DNA of 20,984 bases from Cytophagia bacterium (GTDB lineage: Bacteria > Bacteroidota > Bacteroidia > Cytophagales > Cyclobacteriaceae). Below are positions 7,851-14,503 of the stretch, piece after piece. Positions within the stretch are counted from its first letter, which is position 1; every line of letters starts with the position of its first letter. Where the stretch lies: assembly GCA_013373005.1 (NCBI GenBank), contig JABXIP010000449.1, positions 1-20,984 of the forward strand, written 5' to 3'. The notes under the pieces are model-generated. The model was not told where the DNA came from and did not search any database. It saw only the letters and a list, made by a program, of their open reading frames with translations. Both the position numbers and the translations under genes were made by a program.

Positions 7851-10808
7851 TTATTGCATTCCATCATCTATTGTGCCAAAATCATTTCCTCTGCCCATTC
7901 TCTGTCTCATTTGCTGAAACTGTTGCCTTCTGTCTGCCGGAACGGCTTGCCCTTGTCCGAAACTTCTAATATTGTACACGAATGACACCATAAAGTATTG
8001 AGTAAGAATCTGTGTTTGTTTGTCTTCTATATAAGATCCGGTTACATTTCTATTGATGCTTTGGTTTTGCTTTAGCAGGTCGAAGACTGAGAACTTAATC
8101 TCTGCTTTTTGCTGAAGCATTTTTTTACCCAGCTCCATGTTCCATAGCACGAAGTTTTGGTTATACCCAGCCGAAAGGCCCGAGTTGGCTGTATGGTTAA
8201 CCGTACTTCTGAAAACAAACCCTTGCCCAAAAATCCAGTTAAGTCTTAATCTGGTAGACTGATTGAAGTAGTTGGTGTCAGTTTGTCCTTCCAAGGTGTT
8301 ACTCACAGAGTTGAAACTTGAGTTGCTTGAAAGGGTGAAATCCAGATTCTCACTAATGTTGCTGCTTAATACCACACCTAGTCCTGTGCTTGGAGTTTTG
8401 GCATAATTGGTTTCTCCATTCACCATTTCAGGAGATTGGCTGTAGGCCAGAGTACCTGTAAAGTTCAGATTCGATTTAATGGCCGAAAGGGGCATGCCAT
8501 AAGAGATAAAGCTTCTCAGGTTCCAGTAGCCTTCCAGGTTTACAGGTTTAGAATACCTTGCACCAGGCTGCAGGTCGATGCCGTCTACGGTCATACCGGC
8601 ATTGCCTGCCAGATATGAGCTAGTTCCAATGCGGTTGTCACTAAAGCTACCGCTCAATAGAGTGAAGAATACATTGTTGGTTTCGCGATTTACCTTATTG
8701 AACCTAATGGTGGCTGAATGTTGATAGCTCTGATCAAGTTGTGGGTTACCGGCAGATATGTTTAAAGGATCGGTATTGTTAATAACGCTCTGTAATTGAT
8801 TTACACTCGGTGCATCAGTATTGGTTCTATAGGTAAAGTTAATGCTCTTGCCATTTTCCATTCTGTAGCGATAAACCACCGAAGGAATAAAGTTGGCAAA
8901 GTTTCTATCCACATTGTCCTCAAAAGGAAAGGTCTGATCATTGTCTAAAATGGCCCATTGGTAGGCACCTCTTAAAGTTAGTGTTCCCTTTTCTCCTCTC
9001 AGGTTATAGCCTATTGATGTATTGTGGGTGATGTAGTCATTCTCAAAAGTGTTGCTGAGCAAGGTGTTTAAGTCAGTGTACTCACCCAGGCCTTCGTTAA
9101 AGTCGAATTGCTCACGCCTGGAATCGTTATACTGGTAGCCATAATTATAGCTCAACATGAGTTGGCTTTTGTCGGTCAGGGGTTCGGTATAAGTGGCGTT
9201 GGTTGAAAGACTCAGGCCTTTTACATCCTGATCACCGAATTGATTGAGCATTATATCGGTAGTATTTCCCGTATAAAAAATATTCTCTGAAAGCAGATAG
9301 CTATCTCCGGAGTTTTCATTCAGCGCAGTATTAAGATAAACAGAGAATGTTCTTCCTCTTTTCTCAAAAGCATGTCTGAACAGAAGGTTATTGCTAAAGC
9401 TGAAGGCTTCTAAATAGGAGGTGTTTTGAGTGTATGCGGTGTTTAGTAAACTGCCATTGAGCATGGTGGTACCGTCAACAATTCCTGACCCTGAGTTGTC
9501 CTGAAAGGTAAACCTTGGTCTCATGATGATAGAGTTCTTATCGTTAATGGTATACTCAAGCTCCCCACTAAATCTGTGATTGATGTTTCTGCTTGGGGAG
9601 AAACTTTGCTCTTCATAGGTCTGTCCTTCGTTTCTGCCTAAGGTGTATTGCCTGAAGATTGATTCATCGGAATTGTTATCTGATTGATTGAAGAAATAGC
9701 TTCCGCTAAACTTCAAAGGGCCATTGTCTTGATAAGAATAGTTGATGCCAAAGGCTTTGGTTTCGGAAATGCCACCTTGTTGTCCGACTAAAAAGTTCGA
9801 TGCGTTGCCGCCATTCATGAAAGCTCCGCCTCCGGCAGCTCCGCCACCGCCAAAACCTCCACCTCCGGCTCCGCGGCCACCACCGCCCCCACCTCTCATG
9901 CCACCTCTTCTACCACCTCCGGCAGTAATACCTAATAGGTCGCTAGTGGAAAAGTTCTGAATATTGATGTTGTTCATCTGACCTAGAATAGTGGTTCTCG
10001 ATTTCTCACGAAATAAGTTGATGCTACCTCCAACATTGTAGGTTTCATCCGTGCCACCTCCGGCATAGACGTTTCCAAACTCTCCATTTCTCATGCTCGC
10101 ACGAGTGATGATGTTCAGGGTTTTGGAAGTTTCTCCATCCATAAAACCTGTGAATTGAGCCTGGTCACTAGCCTGGTCATAGACCTGAATGCGCTCGATG
10201 ATCTCTGCCGGTAAATTGCGTAATGCGGCATTAGGATCATCTCCAAAAAACTCTCTTCCATCAACCAAAACTCTTCTTACTGTTTCACCCTGTGCTTGTA
10301 CCTGGCCATTTTGGATGACAACACCCGGCAGCTTTTCTATAAGGCTTTCTGCTGTAGCATCTGGATTCACCTTAAAGCCTGCTGCATTGTACTCTGTAGT
10401 ATCTCCGTTTTGCTGAACCCTGTCTGCCAAACCCTCTACTGTTACGTCATCTAATGCTGTAGCATCCATGGCCAGACTAATTCTGCCTAAATCGACAGAA
10501 GCATCTTGAACTGTGATGGATTGTTTGAAGGGTTTGAAGCCAACAAAACTCACCTGTAACTGATAATTGCCATTCACAATTCCCGTAATTCTGAATTCGC
10601 CTAACTCGGTGGTAGAGAAAGCCCTCTTTGTGGAGTCGGCTAATTTGGTCAATACCACAGTAGCCGATTGAAGCGGCAGGTTTTCAGTGCTATCGGCAAC
10701 TGTACCTTTAACAACCCAGTATTGAGCGGAGGCTGACAAGCTGCTGAGCAACAATCCAACCAAAAGAGTGATGACCTTGAGTTTCATTTCGCTGATTAGA
10801 CTTTTCAT
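7851..10808 (-). CDS. Outer-membrane beta-barrel protein (TonB-receptor-like) with a glycine-rich insert, first of the pair
   Basis: The 985-residue protein has a signal peptide ending at SA|QY (about residue 29). An internal ATG at 10785-10787 (residue 8) would give a more typical signal peptide of about 22 residues; the longer form is kept because GAGA lies just before the first ATG. Residues about 31-115 are a CarboxypepD_reg-like domain (NGNYQLQVSFVGFKPF). Residues 120-240 are plug-like: LIEKLPGVVI, RRVLVDGREFF, NLPAEIIERIQVYDQ, FTGFMDG. A beta-barrel follows to the C-terminus. The residue pattern closely parallels the downstream gene, so the two are tandem paralogues of different length. 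Residues 297-334 are almost entirely Gly, Arg and Ala, probably a flexible loop near the first barrel strands. The gene is divergent from the DUF2975/Xre pair. The substrate is unknown. Confidence 0.9.
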   Translation of the reverse strand: MKSLISEMKLKVITLLVGLLLSSLSASAQYWVVKGTVADSTENLPLQSATVVLTKLADSTKRAFSTTELGEFRITGIVNGNYQLQVSFVGFKPFKQSITVQDASVDLGRISLAMDATALDDVTVEGLADRVQQNGDTTEYNAAGFKVNPDATAESLIEKLPGVVIQNGQVQAQGETVRRVLVDGREFFGDDPNAALRNLPAEIIERIQVYDQASDQAQFTGFMDGETSKTLNIITRASMRNGEFGNVYAGGGTDETYNVGGSINLFREKSRTTILGQMNNINIQNFSTSDLLGITAGGGRRGGMRGGGGGGRGAGGGGFGGGGAAGGGAFMNGGNASNFLVGQQGGISETKAFGINYSYQDNGPLKFSGSYFFNQSDNNSDESIFRQYTLGRNEGQTYEEQSFSPSRNINHRFSGELEYTINDKNSIIMRPRFTFQDNSGSGIVDGTTMLNGSLLNTAYTQNTSYLEAFSFSNNLLFRHAFEKRGRTFSVYLNTALNENSGDSYLLSENIFYTGNTTDIMLNQFGDQDVKGLSLSTNATYTEPLTDKSQLMLSYNYGYQYNDSRREQFDFNEGLGEYTDLNTLLSNTFENDYITHNTSIGYNLRGEKGTLTLRGAYQWAILDNDQTFPFEDNVDRNFANFIPSVVYRYRMENGKSINFTYRTNTDAPSVNQLQSVINNTDPLNISAGNPQLDQSYQHSATIRFNKVNRETNNVFFTLLSGSFSDNRIGTSSYLAGNAGMTVDGIDLQPGARYSKPVNLEGYWNLRSFISYGMPLSAIKSNLNFTGTLAYSQSPEMVNGETNYAKTPSTGLGVVLSSNISENLDFTLSSNSSFNSVSNTLEGQTDTNYFNQSTRLRLNWIFGQGFVFRSTVNHTANSGLSAGYNQNFVLWNMELGKKMLQQKAEIKFSVFDLLKQNQSINRNVTGSYIEDKQTQILTQYFMVSFVYNIRSFGQGQAVPADRRQQFQQMRQRMGRGNDFGTIDDGMQ
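9807..9920 (-). repeat. Glycine-codon-rich low-complexity tract
   Basis: This stretch encodes residues 297-334 of the barrel protein. It consists mostly of GGN codons with some arginine and alanine codons, and is visibly richer in GC than the surrounding DNA. Slippage could change its length between strains. The opposite strand reads as a proline-rich open frame, which is a shadow. Confidence 0.8.
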
Positions 10809-10840
10809 TATCTCTCAAGGTTTAATCATTCTGTTTTTCG

Positions 10841-10868
10841 ATCAATATTTATTGATAAACAATAAATA
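10841..10868. promoter_or_regulatory. Nested inverted repeats, candidate operator
   Basis: Two overlapping dyads share the central TATTTATTG. One has 9-bp perfect arms, TATTTATTG (10846-10854) and CAATAAATA (10860-10868), with a 5-nt spacer. The other has 7-bp perfect arms, ATCAATA (10841-10847) and TATTGAT (10850-10856), with a 2-nt spacer. They cover the -33 TTG of the promoter for the DUF2975 gene and lie between divergent genes. Binding by the Xre-type protein encoded at 11543 is an inference from position. The AT-rich composition makes some symmetry likely by chance, but 9-bp arms are notable. Confidence 0.5.
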
Positions 10869-10881
10869 ATTATTATATTTC
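10852..10881 (+). promoter_or_regulatory. Bacteroidota-type promoter for the DUF2975/Xre pair
   Basis: TTG at 10852-10854 and TATATTTC at 10874-10881 are separated by 19 nt. The Bacteroidota primary-sigma pattern is a -33 TTG and a -7 TAnnTTTG about 19-20 nt apart, and this has one mismatch at the last base. The -7 element ends 15 nt before the ATG, implying a very short leader. Confidence 0.55.
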
Positions 10882-10896
10882 GGAAAAGTAAGACAC

Positions 10897-11538
10897 ATGA
10901 GATTCAAAGGAACAGTTATTCGCACGTCCAGTTGGCTATTGGATGTTTTGATTGGCCTATATGCCATTGGCTTTCTAGCCATGATAGTAATGCTTATTGT
11001 TAATGGCAATGCACCAAATGAGTTCTCCCTGATTTTACCAGGAAAGAATTACCTGTCTTGGATCGCTCAACCAGAAGTGGTAGCTGGGCCAGGTATGGAG
11101 GGAGTTTTCGGGGTTACAGATGTTCATCCTATTGGCTATCGCCTAGGAATAGAGTTTAAAGACAATAGGTTTTATATTCTTTACATTCCAACCCTTATTT
11201 ACGCATTGATTTATTTCTATGTGATGATTCTTTTGGGGAGGTTAGTCAGATCTGCTAAGAATGATGATTTCTTCAATTACAAGAATGTAAGTAGGTTAAG
11301 AATTATTGGATTAATAATTTTATCTACACAGGTTTTCAATTGGTTGTCAACCTTTATTAAAGGATGGTTTTTTGATAATTATCTGGTTTCAACAGATATT
11401 ACCCACACCAAGTCTATTGCGATTGCTTTACCCAACCTGTTTTCATCTCCCGTAGTGATTGGTTTGTTAATTTTAATCATTTCCGAGGCGTTTGCGCATG
11501 GGCTAAAATTGAAACAAGAACAAGACCTAACCATCTAG
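10897..11538 (+). CDS. DUF2975 family membrane protein
   Basis: The 213-residue protein has four likely membrane helices, at about residues 13-35, 92-115, 135-153 and 180-198. A soluble, probably extracytoplasmic segment (about 40-90) lies between helices 1 and 2. The stretch DDFFNYKNVSRLRIIG after helix 2 and the C-terminal LIISEAFAHGLKLKQEQDLTI pattern are typical of DUF2975 proteins, which are commonly paired with a small YozG-like Xre regulator. That partner is present here after 4 nt, so the two form one transcription unit. The biochemical role of DUF2975 is unknown. By analogy with membrane-protein/regulator pairs, it may sense a membrane or envelope signal and influence the regulator. 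The start fits the promoter at 10852-10881. Confidence 0.88.
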   Translation: MRFKGTVIRTSSWLLDVLIGLYAIGFLAMIVMLIVNGNAPNEFSLILPGKNYLSWIAQPEVVAGPGMEGVFGVTDVHPIGYRLGIEFKDNRFYILYIPTLIYALIYFYVMILLGRLVRSAKNDDFFNYKNVSRLRIIGLIILSTQVFNWLSTFIKGWFFDNYLVSTDITHTKSIAIALPNLFSSPVVIGLLILIISEAFAHGLKLKQEQDLTI

Positions 11539-11542
11539 ATTT

Positions 11543-11752
11543 ATGGCAATTATTGTAAATGTGGATGTGATGTTGGCTAAGCGCAAAATGCAGAGCAAGG
11601 AACTGGCAGAGAAGGTAGGAATTACACTGGCCAACTTATCCATTCTGAAAACAGGCAAAGCGAAGGCCATACGCTTTAGTACACTTGAAGCTATCTGTGA
11701 GGCACTAGATTGTCAACCCGGAGATATACTGGAATACATGCCGATTGAATAG
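11543..11752 (+). CDS. Small Xre-family regulator (YozG-like)
   Basis: The protein has 69 residues, almost all of them a helix-turn-helix domain. Residues 18-37 (SKELAEKVGITLANLSILKT) form the HTH, followed by GKAKAIRFSTLEAICEALDCQPGDILEY, the hallmark of short Cro/CI-like YozG proteins. The first residues, MAIIVNVDVMLAKRKM, match the usual beta-strand and first helix of the subfamily. It follows the DUF2975 gene after 4 nt, the standard pairing. It most likely binds DNA as a dimer and autoregulates; the inverted repeats at 10841-10868 are the obvious candidate site. The neighbouring hemB starts 43 bp downstream with its own likely promoter. Confidence 0.92.
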   Translation: MAIIVNVDVMLAKRKMQSKELAEKVGITLANLSILKTGKAKAIRFSTLEAICEALDCQPGDILEYMPIE

Positions 11753-11772
11753 ATTCACTGCCATTTGAATAT

Positions 11773-11780
11773 TACCTTTG
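11773..11780 (+). promoter_or_regulatory. Likely -7 element of the hemB promoter
   Basis: TACCTTTG is a perfect TAnnTTTG match and ends 15 nt before the hemB ATG, the same spacing as in the DUF2975 promoter. No TTG is found at the usual 19-20 nt upstream; the nearest (11745-11747) is 25 nt away. If used, transcription would start after the TTG codon at 11778, which rules that codon out as the hemB start. Confidence 0.45.
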
Positions 11781-11795
11781 CCTAAACTCTTTAAT

Positions 11796-12764
11796 ATGAA
11801 CATTCGCCCGAGAAGAAATAGAAAGTCTGAATCCATCAGGTCTTTAATAGAAGAAACCAAAGTGACCACAGACGACTTTATTTTTCCGCTGTTCCTTTTG
11901 GAAGGAGCCAGTGATAAGGTAGAGGTTGATTCTATGCCGGGTATATATCGCTTGGGATTAGAGCAAATGTTGAAGGAAATTGACGAATGCTTGAAACTGG
12001 GAATCAAATCTTTTGATGTGTTTCCGGTGGTTCCAGAACACTATAAAGATAAAGCAGCCACCAAAAGCTATGATGATAATTTCTTCTACCAGAAGGCTCT
12101 CAGACGAATTAAGCAGGAGTTTCCTGAAGCGGCTATCATGACAGATGTGGCTTTAGATCCTTACAACTCAGATGGCCACGATGGCATAGTGGAGGATGGG
12201 AAGATTCTAAATGATGAAACACTAGAGGTTCTGGGTAAGCAGGCCTTGTCTCAGGCAGCCTGTGGAATTGATATTATCGGCCCGTCAGATATGATGGATG
12301 GGAGAGTAGGCTACATCCGCGAAGTGCTTGATGAAAATGGCTTCACTGATGTGTCTATTATGTCTTATACTGCCAAGTATGCCAGCGCCTTTTATGGTCC
12401 GTTTAGAGATGCGCTAGATTCAGCACCTAAGAGTGGAGATAAGAAGACCTACCAGATGAATCCGGCCAATAGGAGAGAGGCCCTCATTGAAGCCGATCTT
12501 GATCTTAATGAAGGAGCTGATTTTCTGATGGTAAAACCGGCATTGGCCTATCTCGATGTAATCAAGCTTTTGAAAGACAATTATAGTCTGCCAATTTCAG
12601 CTTACAATGTAAGCGGAGAGTATTCAATGCTCAAGGCTGCCGGACAAAAAGGCTGGCTCGATTACGATAGAGTAATGCAAGAAACCCTTCTCAGCATTAA
12701 AAGAGCCGGAGCGGATATCATCTTAACCTATCACGCTAAAGAATTTGCGAAGCTGCAGGGCTAA
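11796..12764 (+). CDS. hemB: Porphobilinogen synthase (delta-aminolevulinate dehydratase)
   Basis: HemB condenses two molecules of 5-aminolevulinate into porphobilinogen in heme and other tetrapyrrole synthesis, in the cytoplasm. The 322-residue length matches the family. The two Schiff-base lysines are present: K194 in SYTAKYAS and K247 in MVKPALAYLD. The metal loop at 117-130 reads DVALDPYNSDGHDG, so the three zinc cysteines of the E. coli type are replaced by the Asp-rich form of the cysteine-free, Mg-responsive class. The MNIRPRRNR start is preferred over an in-frame TTG 18 nt upstream, since ATG fits the family N-terminus and the -7 element overlaps that TTG. The stop codon directly touches that of the convergent desaturase. 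Confidence 0.97.
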   Translation: MNIRPRRNRKSESIRSLIEETKVTTDDFIFPLFLLEGASDKVEVDSMPGIYRLGLEQMLKEIDECLKLGIKSFDVFPVVPEHYKDKAATKSYDDNFFYQKALRRIKQEFPEAAIMTDVALDPYNSDGHDGIVEDGKILNDETLEVLGKQALSQAACGIDIIGPSDMMDGRVGYIREVLDENGFTDVSIMSYTAKYASAFYGPFRDALDSAPKSGDKKTYQMNPANRREALIEADLDLNEGADFLMVKPALAYLDVIKLLKDNYSLPISAYNVSGEYSMLKAAGQKGWLDYDRVMQETLLSIKRAGADIILTYHAKEFAKLQG

Positions 12765-13868
12765 TTAAACGGCCATTGGCTCTCCTTTTCCTAATTGCTT
12801 CAGCATTCTACCGTGCTGATAAAGCGCGTCCATGAAAGTTCTCTGACAATTGTAAGGAAGGCCATATTCAGCGGCCTTAGCCTGTACTATTTTAGAAATC
12901 TTTTTGTAGTGAACGTGACAGATGTTAGGGAACAAGTGGTGCTCAATCTGGAAGTTCAAGCCACCCACAAACCATGAGAATATTTTGCTGTTAGGCGCAA
13001 AGTTCGTGGTTGTGAAAAGCTGGTGAACGGCCCAGTTATTTTCAACACTCCCTGTATCATCAGGAATAGGATATTCAGATGTAGGCATCACATGGGCTGG
13101 CTGGAAGATCATTCCAAGAGCAAGGCCTGTAATGTAATGCATAATAAAGAACCCAATAAGGATAATGTACCAAGGTGCTTGGATTAGCAACAGAGGTAAT
13201 ACCAATGCGTAAGCATAATAGAGTACTTTTGAAATTATCGCTTCAGTCATTACTCCACTGAATGATCTCTTCTGACTCTTCATTAGGCCCATTTTCTTGT
13301 ATCTTACTAATTGCTTAAAGTCTTTTGTTGTGAGCCAAAGGAAAGTCATCATACCATAAAGGAACCAACCATAAATGTGCTGATGCTTGTGAGCTTTAAG
13401 CTTAGGGGCGTGAGGAGAAAGTCTCATCAACTTACCCGGATCGATATCTTCATCCATTCCATCAATGTTAGTGAAGGTATGGTGCAACACATTGTGCTGA
13501 ATTTTCCAGATGTAGGAGTTGGCCCCAATCATGTTCATTACATAGCTGAGGTATTTATTGACATGTCTGTTTTTGGAATAAGCACCATGGTTGGCATCGT
13601 GCATTACAGACAAACCGATTCCACTTTTACCCAAGCCCATCAAAGCCCACATAAGCAAAACCACCCAGATGTTGGTGATCACTCCGGCCAGCATGAGAAT
13701 GTATGGAACAAAGTATAGCGCAAACATGAAAACAGTTTTAAGCACCATTTTCCAGTTTCCGTAGGTCGAAAGGTTATTAGTTTCGAAATAAGCTTTGACT
13801 TGTTTTCTCAGGTCGGCAATAAAGTCGGCCTGGTTAGTCTTAGAGAATCGAATTGTTTTATGTTGCAT
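12765..13868 (-). CDS. Membrane fatty-acid (acyl-CoA or acyl-lipid) desaturase
   Basis: The 367-residue integral membrane di-iron desaturase has three histidine boxes: HDANH (90-94), HNVLHH (125-130) and QIEHH (307-311). Glutamine at the start of the third box is typical of front-end (Delta5/Delta6, linoleoyl-CoA-like) desaturases. The cytochrome b5 domain found in many eukaryotic members is absent, so electrons probably come from a separate ferredoxin or similar donor. Membrane helices are likely around 42-62, 66-86, 211-232 and 234-255. It would introduce double bonds into membrane acyl chains to adjust fluidity; exact regiochemistry cannot be read from the sequence. It is convergent with hemB with no spacer. 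The 93 bp between it and the upstream GroES-like gene show no clear promoter. Confidence 0.93.
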   Translation of the reverse strand: MQHKTIRFSKTNQADFIADLRKQVKAYFETNNLSTYGNWKMVLKTVFMFALYFVPYILMLAGVITNIWVVLLMWALMGLGKSGIGLSVMHDANHGAYSKNRHVNKYLSYVMNMIGANSYIWKIQHNVLHHTFTNIDGMDEDIDPGKLMRLSPHAPKLKAHKHQHIYGWFLYGMMTFLWLTTKDFKQLVRYKKMGLMKSQKRSFSGVMTEAIISKVLYYAYALVLPLLLIQAPWYIILIGFFIMHYITGLALGMIFQPAHVMPTSEYPIPDDTGSVENNWAVHQLFTTTNFAPNSKIFSWFVGGLNFQIEHHLFPNICHVHYKKISKIVQAKAAEYGLPYNCQRTFMDALYQHGRMLKQLGKGEPMAV

Positions 13869-13961
13869 TCCGTAGGTATTCTTATGGCAAGATATCTTTT
13901 CGATACTTACCTCATGATTTTTTATTCCTGTTTTTACTTGAACGGCTAATATCCATTCGTG

Positions 13962-14336
13962 TTATAAGTCGTGCTCACGCTCAAGCATAAGCACAGACGA
14001 CTGGGGAACAATAAATAGCTTTTCCCCCTGATACACCACTTCTAAAGCACCTTTTTGTAAGAAAATAGCAAGATCTCCTTCCTGTGCCTGAAGTGGAATA
14101 TATTTTATTTTTTCATCACTCTCCTTCCAAGGCTCATCTTCATCAGTTGCCATTGGAATAGGATAGCCCGGTCCAACTTTAATCACAAACCCCGTCTGAA
14201 CTTTCTCTTTTTCCTGTACGCCAGGAGGAAGATATAAGCCACTATCGGTCTTGTCTGGTTGTTTCTTGGGGCGAATCAGCAGGCGATCTCCCACCACAAT
14301 TAGCTTTCTCAGTCTATTGTCTGCTGTCAGTTCCAT
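13962..14336 (-). CDS. GroES-like (Cpn10 family) protein, stand-alone
   Basis: The 124-residue protein has the Cpn10 fold pattern. VGDRLLIRP (15-23) matches the first strand of GroES. TDSGLYLPPGVQEKEKVQTG (30-49) matches the mobile loop that contacts GroEL, with GLYL where GroES has GIVL. GFVIKVGPG (49-57) and EGDLAIF (86-92) are the other conserved strands, and KLFIVPQSSVLML ends the fold. It is longer than the usual 95-97 residues because of an insertion at about 58-82 and a short N-terminal extension. No groEL lies nearby. It may be a paralogue or specialised co-chaperone rather than the main GroES. A perfect TAnnTTTG element (14353-14360, minus) precedes the gene. Confidence 0.82.
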   Translation of the reverse strand: MELTADNRLRKLIVVGDRLLIRPKKQPDKTDSGLYLPPGVQEKEKVQTGFVIKVGPGYPIPMATDEDEPWKESDEKIKYIPLQAQEGDLAIFLQKGALEVVYQGEKLFIVPQSSVLMLEREHDL

Positions 14337-14352
14337 ATTTAAATTTCAGATG

Positions 14353-14360
14353 CAAATATA
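14353..14360 (-). promoter_or_regulatory. Likely -7 element of the GroES-like gene
   Basis: On the minus strand this reads TATATTTG, a perfect TAnnTTTG match, with the start codon 16 nt downstream. No TTG is seen at the expected -33 distance. A dyad, ATGTAA (14374-14379) and TTACAT (14391-14396), flanks the expected -33 position and could be an operator. Confidence 0.45.
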
Positions 14361-14373
14361 CGCTAAAACCTAA

Positions 14374-14396
14374 ATGTAAGTGACAGAGTGTTACAT
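14374..14396. promoter_or_regulatory. Inverted repeat ATGTAA/TTACAT upstream of the GroES-like gene
   Basis: Six-base perfect arms are separated by 11 nt. It surrounds the expected -33 region of the GroES-like promoter. Short arms in AT-rich DNA make chance a real possibility; no known regulator is assigned. Confidence 0.3.
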
Positions 14397-14503
14397 ACCT
14401 TTGAAAAGTTAATGCCAAAAGCGCCTTTTTATGGTTTTCAGCTTCTTATTTTCCGGTATTTACGGTGTAACCTTCAATGATATATCTCACATGAGATTAG
14501 AAA

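Noticed and set aside
7772..7969. 65-residue open frame on the plus strand between and over the barrel genes
   Set aside because: Most of it overlaps the 3' end of the barrel gene in antisense; no domain or promoter was seen.
9742..9960. Proline-rich open frame on the plus strand
   Set aside because: It is the antisense reading of the glycine-codon tract in the barrel gene and has no signal of its own.
11778..11795. TTG as the hemB start
   Set aside because: The ATG at 11796 fits the usual HemB N-terminus, and a perfect TAnnTTTG element overlaps the TTG.
13311..13718. 135-residue open frame on the plus strand
   Set aside because: It is antisense to the desaturase gene, with no recognisable domain; the histidine-box gene on the minus strand explains the sequence.
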